This document shows positions 1 to 5,799 of a stretch of 7,645 nucleotides of DNA, one piece after another. Origin of the DNA: Muribaculaceae bacterium (GTDB lineage: Bacteria; Bacteroidota; Bacteroidia; Bacteroidales; Muribaculaceae). The stretch spans positions 1 to 7,645 of the forward strand of contig JAIDTS010000355.1 in assembly GCA_029060585.1 (NCBI GenBank). Reading direction: 5' to 3'. Position numbers and translations under genes: made by a program. Positions within the stretch are counted from its first letter, which is position 1. Each line of letters opens with the position of its first letter. The notes under the pieces were generated by a model. The model made no database searches and was not told the origin of the DNA. It worked only from the letters and a program-made list of their open reading frames with translations.

Positions 1-340
1 GGGCATCCTTAAGCACCTTATAATTCTCTATCGTGCCATTATGCACAAGTGCTATCTCTTCATCTTCACTGAAGTGAGGATGAGCGTTGCAGTCAGAAGG
101 TTCTCCATGTGTAGCCCAGCGGGTGTGTGCTATTCCGGTATGCCCTGCTATGTCCTTGTCTTCACAATACTTCTCCAGATTCGATACCTTTCCCCTGGTC
201 TTATACACGTTTATCTTCCCTGAAGGACTGACAATGGCTACTCCTGCGCTGTCATATCCCCGGTATTCCAGTCGGTGCAAGCCTTTGATAAGAATATCAT
301 AGGCTTCCCTGTCGCCTACATATCCTACTATTCCACACAT
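1..340 (-). CDS. glmS: Glutamine--fructose-6-phosphate aminotransferase (isomerizing), N-terminal part, cut by window edge
   Basis: GlmS makes glucosamine-6-phosphate from fructose-6-phosphate and glutamine, the first committed step to UDP-GlcNAc for peptidoglycan and lipid A, in the cytoplasm. I read 113 residues from an ATG at 340. They begin MCGIVGYVG, giving the catalytic Cys2 nucleophile of class-II (Ntn-type) glutaminase domains once Met1 is removed. LHRLEYRGYDSAG follows (21-33), then HTRWATHGEPS (72-82, with the glutamine-binding Arg) and HNGTIEN (100-106). All are hallmark GlmS motifs. The start is fixed because Cys must be residue 2. The sugar-isomerase (SIS) domains lie beyond base 1. 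No Shine-Dalgarno is visible; the region before the ATG is A/T-rich, as is usual in Bacteroidota. PurF and AsnB share the fold, but the LEYRGYDSAG motif is specific to GlmS. Confidence 0.97.
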   Translation of the reverse strand, partial: MCGIVGYVGDREAYDILIKGLHRLEYRGYDSAGVAIVSPSGKINVYKTRGKVSNLEKYCEDKDIAGHTGIAHTRWATHGEPSDCNAHPHFSEDEEIALVHNGTIENYKVLKDA

Positions 341-517
341 ATTCGTAAGTATTTTATATTATTCTTAATTGTTGTCAAAATCGATCACTGTTTAGGTTAC
401 TCAGATAAAATTCTCTGATGATTGATTCCGATTGTCCGGTTCTTTTTTCGCAAATAGTCAGCTTCTATATTTGCTCAACGTAAAACAGATAATATTTTGT
501 ATATCCGGAAATGCAAT
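341..517 (-). other. Intergenic region between cca stop and glmS start (glmS leader)
   Basis: This 177-bp A/T-rich gap contrasts with the G/C-rich coding sequence around it. It holds a candidate promoter (451-478) and a small hairpin in the leader: 5-bp arms 401-405 and 414-418 with an 8-nt loop. I see no convincing intrinsic terminator after the cca stop, so read-through into glmS is possible. I found no recognisable glmS ribozyme. The gap is short, and that ribozyme is known mainly from Firmicutes and related groups. Confidence 0.6.
451..478 (-). promoter_or_regulatory. Candidate Bacteroidota-type promoter for glmS
   Basis: Reading the minus strand, TTG (478-476) is followed after 19 bp by TATTTG (456-451) and then CG. 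This resembles the Bacteroidota housekeeping promoter (TTTG, about 19-21 bp, TAnnTTTG), but the -7 box lacks the two-base spacer between TA and TTTG, so it is an imperfect match. Initiation would fall near 444, giving a leader of about 100 nt before glmS. Confidence 0.4.
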
Positions 518-1960
518 TTATTCCTTATCTGCATTGTCGGCATCACTTTCACAGATCAAGTCATCCTTATGAGCCATCAGATAATTCCAGGCACTATCAT
601 GGTCGTTTGGTATTATCCCATCCAGAATTGCATCTTTCACCATCTGCTTGAGCCTTGATATCTCCTGCGAAGGAGGGATTCCAAGCCGCTCCATGATCTC
701 GTTGCCGTTGATAGGATTTTTCCACTTCCTGTAGTCGTCGGCCGCGATGATCTCTTTCATCCTGTCCCGCAGCGCCATGAATCCGTCGAGAGCCGACTTC
801 ACCTTGACCGGATTGCGCGATGTAAGATCAGACTCGGCCAGTATCATCAAGTCTTCCACATCTTCGCCTGCATCCGTAAGAAGACGTCTGACTCCCGAAT
901 CGCTGACACCGTCCTCCCCTACCTGCTGCGGACGCATGTGAAGTCCCACGAGTTTCTGCACGTATTTCATCTTCTCGTTGAGGGGCATCTTCATCGCCTG
1001 GAAGATACGGGGCACCATCTTCTCGCCTATGAAGTTATGGTTGTGGAAGGTCCATCCGAGCGAGTTGTCCCATTTTTTTGTGACGGGCTTCGCTATGTCG
1101 TGTAGGAGCGCGGCCCATCGCAGCCATTCGTTGTCGGAGCGCTCGGCTACATTGTCCACCACCTTTAGCGTGTGAAGGAAGTTGTCCTTGTGGGCCCGTC
1201 CTCCTACGGTATCCACCCCCTTCAGGGCGAAAACCTCAGGTATGATCCTCTCCAGAATGCCGCTCTCGTCGAGAAGATGGAATCCTATGGAAGGACGCCG
1301 CGACCGCATGATCTTTCCGAGCTCATCGTTGATGCGTTCCTTGGTGATGATATCTATCCTCGCCGCGTTGCGCTGAATGCCGGCGAAAGTCTCTGGAAGG
1401 ATATCAAACTCCAGCTGCGTCGCGAACCGAATGGCCCTCATCATCCTCAGAGGATCGTCGCTGAAGGTGACGTCAGGGTCAAGCGGCGTGCGTATCGCGC
1501 GCCTCCCGATATCGGCGAGGCCGTCGAAAGGATCTACGAGTTCGCCGAATCTTCCCTCGTTGAGGCATATCGCCATAGCGTTGATTGTGAAGTCGCGCCT
1601 CTTCTGGTCGTCGTCGAGAGTGCCGTTCTCCACTATGGGGTTTCTTGAGTCCCTGCTGTAGCTTTCCTTGCGTGCCCCTACGAATTCAAGCTCCAGGTCG
1701 TGGTGGCGGATTTGGGCGGTCCCGTAATTGGCATAGACGGTGAGGCGCCCCTTCTTTCCGAGACGCTCAGCGACAGCGCGCGCCAGCTTGATGCCGCTTC
1801 CTACCGTCACGAAGTCCAGATCGGCGGAATGGCGTCCGAGAAATATATCCCTCACGAAACCGCCTACCACATAGACCTCCAGCCCCAGTTCGTCAGCCGT
1901 CCGGCCGACAGTGCGGAAAATCGGGTTGGTCAGTCTGTCCTTAAGAATTCTTGGCGTCAT
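518..1960 (-). CDS. cca: CCA tRNA nucleotidyltransferase / poly(A) polymerase-family protein with HD domain
   Basis: The 480-residue protein is a class-II nucleotidyltransferase that most likely adds or repairs the 3'-CCA end of tRNAs in the cytoplasm. The head domain has GGFVRD (33-38) and the metal-binding DLD (D47, D49). RRDFTINAMA (121-130) follows, then the neck motif DDPLRMMRAIRFA (168-180). A C-terminal HD phosphohydrolase domain follows: H263, ALLHDIAK (284-291, with H287/D288) and later His residues around 306-308 and 341. Length and order fit HD-containing CCA enzymes common in Bacteroidota. The ATG at 1960 lies inside the end of ricT (20-nt overlap, different frame) and gives a normal-length N-terminus, so translation is probably coupled to ricT. 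A poly(A) polymerase or A-adding-only enzyme cannot be excluded from sequence alone, but only one such enzyme is seen here. Confidence 0.93.
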   Translation of the reverse strand: MTPRILKDRLTNPIFRTVGRTADELGLEVYVVGGFVRDIFLGRHSADLDFVTVGSGIKLARAVAERLGKKGRLTVYANYGTAQIRHHDLELEFVGARKESYSRDSRNPIVENGTLDDDQKRRDFTINAMAICLNEGRFGELVDPFDGLADIGRRAIRTPLDPDVTFSDDPLRMMRAIRFATQLEFDILPETFAGIQRNAARIDIITKERINDELGKIMRSRRPSIGFHLLDESGILERIIPEVFALKGVDTVGGRAHKDNFLHTLKVVDNVAERSDNEWLRWAALLHDIAKPVTKKWDNSLGWTFHNHNFIGEKMVPRIFQAMKMPLNEKMKYVQKLVGLHMRPQQVGEDGVSDSGVRRLLTDAGEDVEDLMILAESDLTSRNPVKVKSALDGFMALRDRMKEIIAADDYRKWKNPINGNEIMERLGIPPSQEISRLKQMVKDAILDGIIPNDHDSAWNYLMAHKDDLICESDADNADKE

Positions 1961-3308
1961 GCGTGTCTGTATTCGGATTGCTTGTCTTCTGGTCCTTGTT
2001 TCGCTGCTGTCTCTTCTGACGGCGCTGGGTGCCGCTCTTCTTCGCTCCTCCGTTATCCTTGTCGCCCTCCTTTACGGATTGGTTGACCTGTGCGTCATCC
2101 TGCCCCTTTACTCCCCCTTTAGTAGGCTGGGAGGAACGCTTGTGCTTCTGCTTCTTTTTCTTTGTCTTGTCAAACCGTGTCAGAGCGTCCTGGTCCGTCA
2201 GGTCGATGTATTCCCTCGTTGCCTCATCTTCGTCAGATTCTTCGGCAAGCCTGTCGGGCTTGACGCCTTGCTTGTTGAGAGCGATGATCTCGAAGGCCCT
2301 CGATGCCGGAATCACCGTCAGGTTGGCGCCCATACGTTTGTCGGTGCTGTAGGTGAGGGTTCTTGTCAGGATGTCGGTCTTGAAGAGGAAGAAGTCGGCG
2401 TCTTTTGTCTGGAGCACTGCGTCTTTTGGAGGAAGCTGTTTGGTGGCCTCCGCATAGGAGTCGATCTCGAAATTGAGGCAGCACTTCAGCTTGGCGCACT
2501 GTCCGGCAAGCTTCTGCGGATTCATCGAAAGGTCCTGCATCCTTGCGGCCCCAGTCCCGACGCTAACGAAGTGGGTCATCCAGCTCGAGCAGCACAGCGG
2601 TCGGCCGCACGGCCCGATTCCCCCTATTCGTCCCGTCTCCTGCCGCGCTCCGATCTGTTTCATCTCGATCCTCACCTTGAATTCCTCGGCAAGGATGCGG
2701 ATAAGCTTCCTGAAGTCGACCCTCTCGTCGGCGATATAATAGAAGATGGCTTTCCCGCCGTCGCCCTGGTATTCCACATCGCCGATCTTCATGTTCAGTC
2801 CGAGCTCCTCCGCTATGGCACGCGAGCGTATCATGGTGCTGTGCTCCTTGCTTCTTGCCTCGTTGAAACGCTCGAGGTCTGACGGTCGCGCTTTCCTGAA
2901 CACTTTCTTGAGGTCGTCGAGATTGTCCGGGTCAAGCTTTGCCTTGACCATCTGCATCCTGACGAGAGGCCCCACCATGGTCACCTGTCCTATGTCGTGG
3001 CCGTTGGCTGCCTCCACGGCTACAGTATCGCCGATCTCGAGGCTAAGCTTGGAAGGGTTGAGGTAGAAGCCGGCGCGGGTGTTCTTGAACTGCACCTGCA
3101 CGGCCGGAAAGTCGGCCGACGTCGAGATGTCGCCGAGCCAGTTCGTGGCATATAGCTTTCCTCTCGGCTCGCGCCTCCAGCCCATCACCTTGTGGGCTCC
3201 GCATCCGCCGCTGTCGCAGGATTCGCTGTCGCATCCGCCGCATCCGCCGCTCTCGCAGCCGCTGCAGTCGCTGCAGTCGGGAAGAGGTCTGTTTTCTATT
3301 TCATCCAT
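1941..3308 (-). CDS. ricT: RicT (YaaT)-like PSP1-domain iron-sulfur protein, RNase Y partner
   Basis: This 455-residue protein carries a PSP1 domain (about 50-350). In B. subtilis the homologue RicT/YaaT forms the Y-complex with YlbF and YmcA, binds Fe-S clusters and steers RNase Y in mRNA maturation. Diagnostic motifs are GHDIG (103-107), GPCGRPLCC (232-240) and GQCAKLKCCLNFE (269-281). Their cysteines (234, 239, 240, 271, 276, 277) match the conserved Fe-S-type cysteines of the family. Two extras stand out. The N-terminus (12-36) has seven Cys in 25 residues, and the C-terminus from about 380 is a Lys/Arg/Gln-rich, probably disordered tail. The gene starts 15 nt after the rny stop, and its 3' end overlaps cca. 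AGGAGG (3321-3316) sits 7 nt before the ATG, which supports this start. The family call is firm; action on RNase Y here is inferred from homology and context. Confidence 0.92.
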   Translation of the reverse strand: MDEIENRPLPDCSDCSGCESGGCGGCDSESCDSGGCGAHKVMGWRREPRGKLYATNWLGDISTSADFPAVQVQFKNTRAGFYLNPSKLSLEIGDTVAVEAANGHDIGQVTMVGPLVRMQMVKAKLDPDNLDDLKKVFRKARPSDLERFNEARSKEHSTMIRSRAIAEELGLNMKIGDVEYQGDGGKAIFYYIADERVDFRKLIRILAEEFKVRIEMKQIGARQETGRIGGIGPCGRPLCCSSWMTHFVSVGTGAARMQDLSMNPQKLAGQCAKLKCCLNFEIDSYAEATKQLPPKDAVLQTKDADFFLFKTDILTRTLTYSTDKRMGANLTVIPASRAFEIIALNKQGVKPDRLAEESDEDEATREYIDLTDQDALTRFDKTKKKKQKHKRSSQPTKGGVKGQDDAQVNQSVKEGDKDNGGAKKSGTQRRQKRQQRNKDQKTSNPNTDTHDAKNS

Positions 3309-3315
3309 AGGCAGG

Positions 3316-3321
3316 CCTCCT
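3316..3321 (-). promoter_or_regulatory. Perfect Shine-Dalgarno for ricT (AGGAGG)
   Basis: On the minus strand AGGAGG is followed by a 7-nt spacer and the ricT ATG at 3308. It lies within the 15-nt rny-ricT gap, right after the rny TAA. It is the only textbook Shine-Dalgarno in the window; the other starts lack one, as expected for Bacteroidota. Confidence 0.6.
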
Positions 3322-3323
3322 GA

Positions 3324-4886
3324 TTATTTCGCGTAGGCCACAGCTCTGGTCTCGCGGATGACGGTTATCTTCACCTGGCCCGGATACGTAAGTTCATCCT
3401 GGATCTTCTTTGCGATGTTGGCCGAGAGGCTGTCGATCTCCTGGTCGGATATCTTGTCGGCGCCTACTATCACGCGAAGCTCACGTCCGGCCTGGATGGC
3501 ATAGGTCTTGATTACTCCCGGATAGGAGAGCGCGAGCTGCTCGAGGTCGTTGAGTCGCTTGATGTAGGCCTCCACAATCTCGCGGCGCGCTCCCGGACGG
3601 GCGCCGGAAATGGCGTCACAGACCTGGACGATGGGAGAAAGAAGCGATGTCATCTCCACTTCATCGTGGTGGGCCCCGATAGCATTGCAGATATCAGGTT
3701 TTTCTTTGAATTTCTCTGCCAGTTTCATTCCGAAGATTGCATGCGGGATCTCGGGATCGTCGTCAGGCACCTTTCCTATGTCGTGGAGCAGGCCGGCGCG
3801 GCGTGCCTTCTTGGGATTCAGTCCCAGCTCGGCCGCCATGATGGCGCAGAGGTTCGCCGTCTCACGTGCATGCTGAAGCAGGTTTTGTCCATAGGAAGAG
3901 CGGTATTTCATCTTTCCTACCATCCTTATGAGCTCCGGATGAAGCCCATGGATACCGAGGTCGATGCAGGTGCGCTTTCCTGTCTCGTTGATTTCTTCCT
4001 CCACCTGTTTTCTGACTTTTGCTACCACTTCCTCGATTCGCGCCGGATGGATTCGTCCGTCGAGCACGAGCTGGTGAAGCGCGAGGCGGGCTATCTCACG
4101 GCGCACCGGGTCAAATCCCGAAAGCACGATGGCCTCCGGAGTGTCGTCTACGATGATCTCTATGCCTGTGGCTGCCTCGAGAGCCCGGATGTTGCGTCCT
4201 TCGCGACCAATGATGCGACCCTTGATCTCGTCGTTCTCGATATGGAAGACAGTCACTGAATTCTCTACCGCAGCTTCGGTAGCGACACGCTGTATCGACT
4301 GGATTACGATTTTTTTTGCCTCCTTGTTGGCCGTAAGCTTTGCCTCGTCCATTATGTCGTTTATGTATCCCTGGGCCGCGCTGCGGGCCTCGTCCTTAAG
4401 GCTTTCGATCAGTCGCTCGCGCGCCTCGTCGGCAGAGAGGCCCGAGATATGCTCGAGCTGCTCCTGCGCCTGGCGATGGAGATGCTCCACTTCTCCTCTT
4501 CTCGCCTCAAGCGTACGCTCGAGGTTCTCTGCGTTGTTGATTCTCGTGTCGAGGCTCTGTTTCTGCGAGTCGAGCTCCTTCTTTCTGCGGTTGAGTTCGT
4601 TCTGCTGCTGGTTGAGCTGCATCTCGCGCTGCTTAGCTCGCGCCTCAGAGGCCTGGGCCTTCTGCATCTTGGAGTTTGCGTTCCGCTCTGCTTCGGAGAG
4701 GATCTTTACCTCCTGCTCCTTGGCCTCGATGATCTTCTTGTCTTTGATCACCTCGGCGTCCTTGCGGGCTTCCTCAAGGATTAGGTTTGCCCGGCTGCTG
4801 GCGCTCTTCCTGCTCATCGCGGCTGCCACCGCATATCCTGCTGCTGCGGCTGCCACGGCTATGATGATCCATATTGCTGTAGTCAT
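3324..4886 (-). CDS. rny: Ribonuclease Y
   Basis: RNase Y is a membrane-anchored endoribonuclease that starts mRNA decay and processing. The 520-residue length is typical of the family. Residues 3-24 form a hydrophobic membrane anchor ([20 protein letters not shown]). Residues 30-165 are a long Glu/Lys/Gln/Arg-rich coiled coil. A KH RNA-binding domain follows, with [10 protein letters not shown] (223-232). The catalytic HD domain has H339, LLHDIGK (366-372, H368/D369), HH (406-407) and D424. The C-terminus (about 450-510) matches the usual RNase Y tail. The ATG at 4886 places the anchor at the very N-terminus, as expected, with no Shine-Dalgarno before it. It lies 169 nt downstream of zapA and 15 nt upstream of ricT. 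No close Bacteroidota promoter is seen in front of it, so it may be transcribed from the promoter at 5730-5761. Confidence 0.97.
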   Translation of the reverse strand: MTTAIWIIIAVAAAAAGYAVAAAMSRKSASSRANLILEEARKDAEVIKDKKIIEAKEQEVKILSEAERNANSKMQKAQASEARAKQREMQLNQQQNELNRRKKELDSQKQSLDTRINNAENLERTLEARRGEVEHLHRQAQEQLEHISGLSADEARERLIESLKDEARSAAQGYINDIMDEAKLTANKEAKKIVIQSIQRVATEAAVENSVTVFHIENDEIKGRIIGREGRNIRALEAATGIEIIVDDTPEAIVLSGFDPVRREIARLALHQLVLDGRIHPARIEEVVAKVRKQVEEEINETGKRTCIDLGIHGLHPELIRMVGKMKYRSSYGQNLLQHARETANLCAIMAAELGLNPKKARRAGLLHDIGKVPDDDPEIPHAIFGMKLAEKFKEKPDICNAIGAHHDEVEMTSLLSPIVQVCDAISGARPGARREIVEAYIKRLNDLEQLALSYPGVIKTYAIQAGRELRVIVGADKISDQEIDSLSANIAKKIQDELTYPGQVKITVIRETRAVAYAK

Positions 4887-5055
4887 GTCTGTATTGAAAA
4901 AAAATGTTTCTATATGTTTATGTTATAAATGCCGCTATAATGTGTCCGACGTCCGTAATGTCCGGATACGCCGAAATTCCTCCGCCGCGTTGCGGGGGAA
5001 GGATTCTGCGTGTCATCTTGCTGTGTGAGAATAAAAGAGAGCGTTGCCTCGGCGC
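4887..5055 (-). other. Structured intergenic region between zapA and rny (candidate leader or small RNA)
   Basis: This 169-nt gap has, in minus-strand order, a terminator-like hairpin at the zapA stop, a long imperfect hairpin (5011-4968), a small hairpin TCCG/CGGA (4966-4963 with 4955-4952, 7-nt loop) and an A/T-rich run with eight T's (4904-4897) just before rny. CGGAC occurs three times. It holds no convincing coding frame. It could be the rny mRNA leader, a processing site or a small RNA. In E. coli the 6S RNA gene lies directly downstream of zapA, which makes a 6S-type RNA worth testing. However, I could not find a strong closing stem. Confidence 0.3.
4968..5011 (-). other. Long imperfect RNA hairpin upstream of rny
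   Basis: On the minus strand, 44 nt fold into one rod of 17 pairs closed by a 3-nt loop (4991-4989). Paired segments are 5011-5008 with 4971-4968, 5006-5004 with 4976-4974, 5003-5001 with 4980-4978, 4999-4997 with 4983-4981 and 4995-4992 with 4988-4985. Small internal loops, one C-C mismatch and single-base bulges separate them. One pair (5006/4974) is G-U only on the minus strand and a mismatch on the plus strand, which favours a minus-strand RNA. No U-tract follows, so it is not a standard terminator. Confidence 0.45.
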
Positions 5056-5057
5056 TC
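5027..5057 (-). terminator. Weak intrinsic terminator-like hairpin at the end of zapA
   Basis: On the minus strand GAGCG (5057-5053) pairs with CGCTC (5043-5039) across a 9-nt loop, followed by TCTTTTATTCTC. The stem starts inside the zapA stop codon. With only five pairs and an interrupted T-run it would probably be leaky, acting as partial attenuation between zapA and rny. Confidence 0.35.
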
Positions 5058-5403
5058 AGAATTCGCCGAATTCCGACCGGTTGATGCCGGAATCTTCCGT
5101 GGCGTCGGATTCGATTCCTTCGCATAGCCTTTCGGCATCGCGGAGTAGGTCTTCCGCCTCGGCTGTTTCCGCTTCCATCCGGGCATTGAGGGCGAAGAAG
5201 TTCGATGCATAGTGGTATGCCATCATCGCCATGCATTCGGCAGGGGATTTTGTGGAATGAATCTCCCTGAGCCCCTTCAGATAGGCTTTCATCTGCGTTT
5301 CGGTAGCCCTGACCGCGTCTTGCTCCGAGAAAGGGACTACGACCGAAAACCTTGTGCCGTAGATGTTGACTTCTATATTTGTTTTTTTCTCTTTCGTTTT
5401 CAT
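5056..5403 (-). CDS. zapA: Cell division protein ZapA
   Basis: ZapA binds FtsZ and promotes bundling and Z-ring stability at mid-cell. The 115-residue protein has the family layout. An N-terminal strand region, NIEVNIYGTRFSVVVP (9-24), is close to the usual 'I.V.I.G..Y.L..P' start. Then comes a helix with AVRATETQMKAYLKGLRE (30-47), and a long C-terminal coiled-coil helix from about 55 to 100. Length is close to the family norm of about 100 residues, with a short acidic extension at the end. Its ATG shares one base with the stop of the upstream coiled-coil gene (TGATG), so the two are probably translationally coupled and act together. Assignment rests on the N-terminal motif, size and the Bacteroidota context next to rny. 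Confidence 0.88.
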   Translation of the reverse strand: MKTKEKKTNIEVNIYGTRFSVVVPFSEQDAVRATETQMKAYLKGLREIHSTKSPAECMAMMAYHYASNFFALNARMEAETAEAEDLLRDAERLCEGIESDATEDSGINRSEFGEF

Positions 5404-5711
5404 CAGCTGATGTCAGCGTCTTCCTTGAGGAGAGAGACGCATCTGTCTATTTTTGCGATCAACCTCTGCAGGCGTCTGCGGGCCGAGATGATGTTCTGAG
5501 GTGAGTCCGCAAGCCTGTGGGAGACCGTTAGGAAGTCTACCTCCATTCTTGCGGCCTTGAGCTCCTCCCGGCAGTCTTCCAGCTGGATCCGCAGGTCTTC
5601 CGCTTCCTGACTCTTAGCTTCTTGCGCGGCGAGCGCGGCGTCTCTCTGGGAGGCGAGCTGCTCGATTTTCGCTCGAAGTTCGGTTATTACTCGGTGAAGT
5701 GGTCGGGCCAT
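5403..5711 (-). CDS. Small coiled-coil protein paired with ZapA (conserved, unnamed)
   Basis: I do not recognise a named family. The 102-residue protein is predicted to be mostly helical coiled coil. Residues 8-60 show heptad-like spacing rich in Ala, Glu, Gln, Leu and Arg. A second part, VDFLTVSHRLADSPQNIISARRRLQ to CVSLLKED (58-98), looks conserved; similar proteins ending in LKED are, to my knowledge, found before zapA in other Bacteroidota. There is no signal peptide or membrane segment, so it should be cytoplasmic. It is the first gene after a strong promoter and overlaps zapA by one base. A role as a ZapB-like partner that links or modulates ZapA is a reasonable inference from its coiled coil and position, but no sequence match to ZapB is claimed. 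Confidence 0.82.
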   Translation of the reverse strand: MARPLHRVITELRAKIEQLASQRDAALAAQEAKSQEAEDLRIQLEDCREELKAARMEVDFLTVSHRLADSPQNIISARRRLQRLIAKIDRCVSLLKEDADIS

Positions 5712-5729
5712 GTTTCGGTAAAATCTCTA

Positions 5730-5761
5730 CAAAATTAATAAACTTTTCGCAAATATCCAAA
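5730..5761 (-). promoter_or_regulatory. Bacteroidota housekeeping promoter for the coiled-coil/zapA operon
   Basis: On the minus strand TTTG (5761-5758) is followed by a 20-bp spacer and TAATTTTG (5737-5730). This matches both elements of the Bacteroidota consensus (TTTG, 19-21 bp, TAnnTTTG) exactly. Initiation about 5-8 bases later would leave only some 10-15 nt before the ATG at 5711. That is a very short leader without a Shine-Dalgarno. It is the best promoter in the window and may serve everything from 5711 down to cca. Confidence 0.75.
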
Positions 5762-5776
5762 TAAAATCGTCGTCTT

Positions 5777-5799
5777 GCCGGAATAAAGCACCGCCCGGC
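5777..5799 (-). terminator. Weak hairpin just after the lptD-like stop
   Basis: On the minus strand GCCGG (5799-5795) pairs with CCGGC (5781-5777) across a 13-nt loop, directly after the TAG stop at 5802-5800. The nearest T-rich run (ATTTTATTTGG) starts about ten bases later and overlaps the promoter, so this is at best a weak terminator. Confidence 0.3.

Noticed and set aside
341..450. glmS ribozyme in the glmS leader
   Set aside because: The leader is about 100 nt and A/T-rich, with only one 5-bp hairpin. I could not see the ribozyme's core or pseudoknots.
1172..1648. 158-codon plus-strand open frame
   Set aside because: It is antisense to cca; no motif is seen and cca is clearly the real gene.
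1911..2882. 323-codon plus-strand open frame, Leu/Val-rich and apparently hydrophobic
   Set aside because: It lies antisense to ricT, whose motifs are unmistakable. The Leu-rich composition is what the complement of Lys/Glu/Asp-rich coding sequence gives.
4129..5028. 299-codon plus-strand open frame, Ser/Leu/Ala-rich
   Set aside because: It is antisense to the RNase Y coiled coil, where biased codons remove stops from the other strand. It has no recognisable domain or start signal.
4910..5236. 108-codon minus-strand open frame spanning the zapA-rny gap
   Set aside because: It overlaps the end of zapA out of frame and is Arg/Gly-rich without domain features. The structured-RNA reading of the gap fits better.
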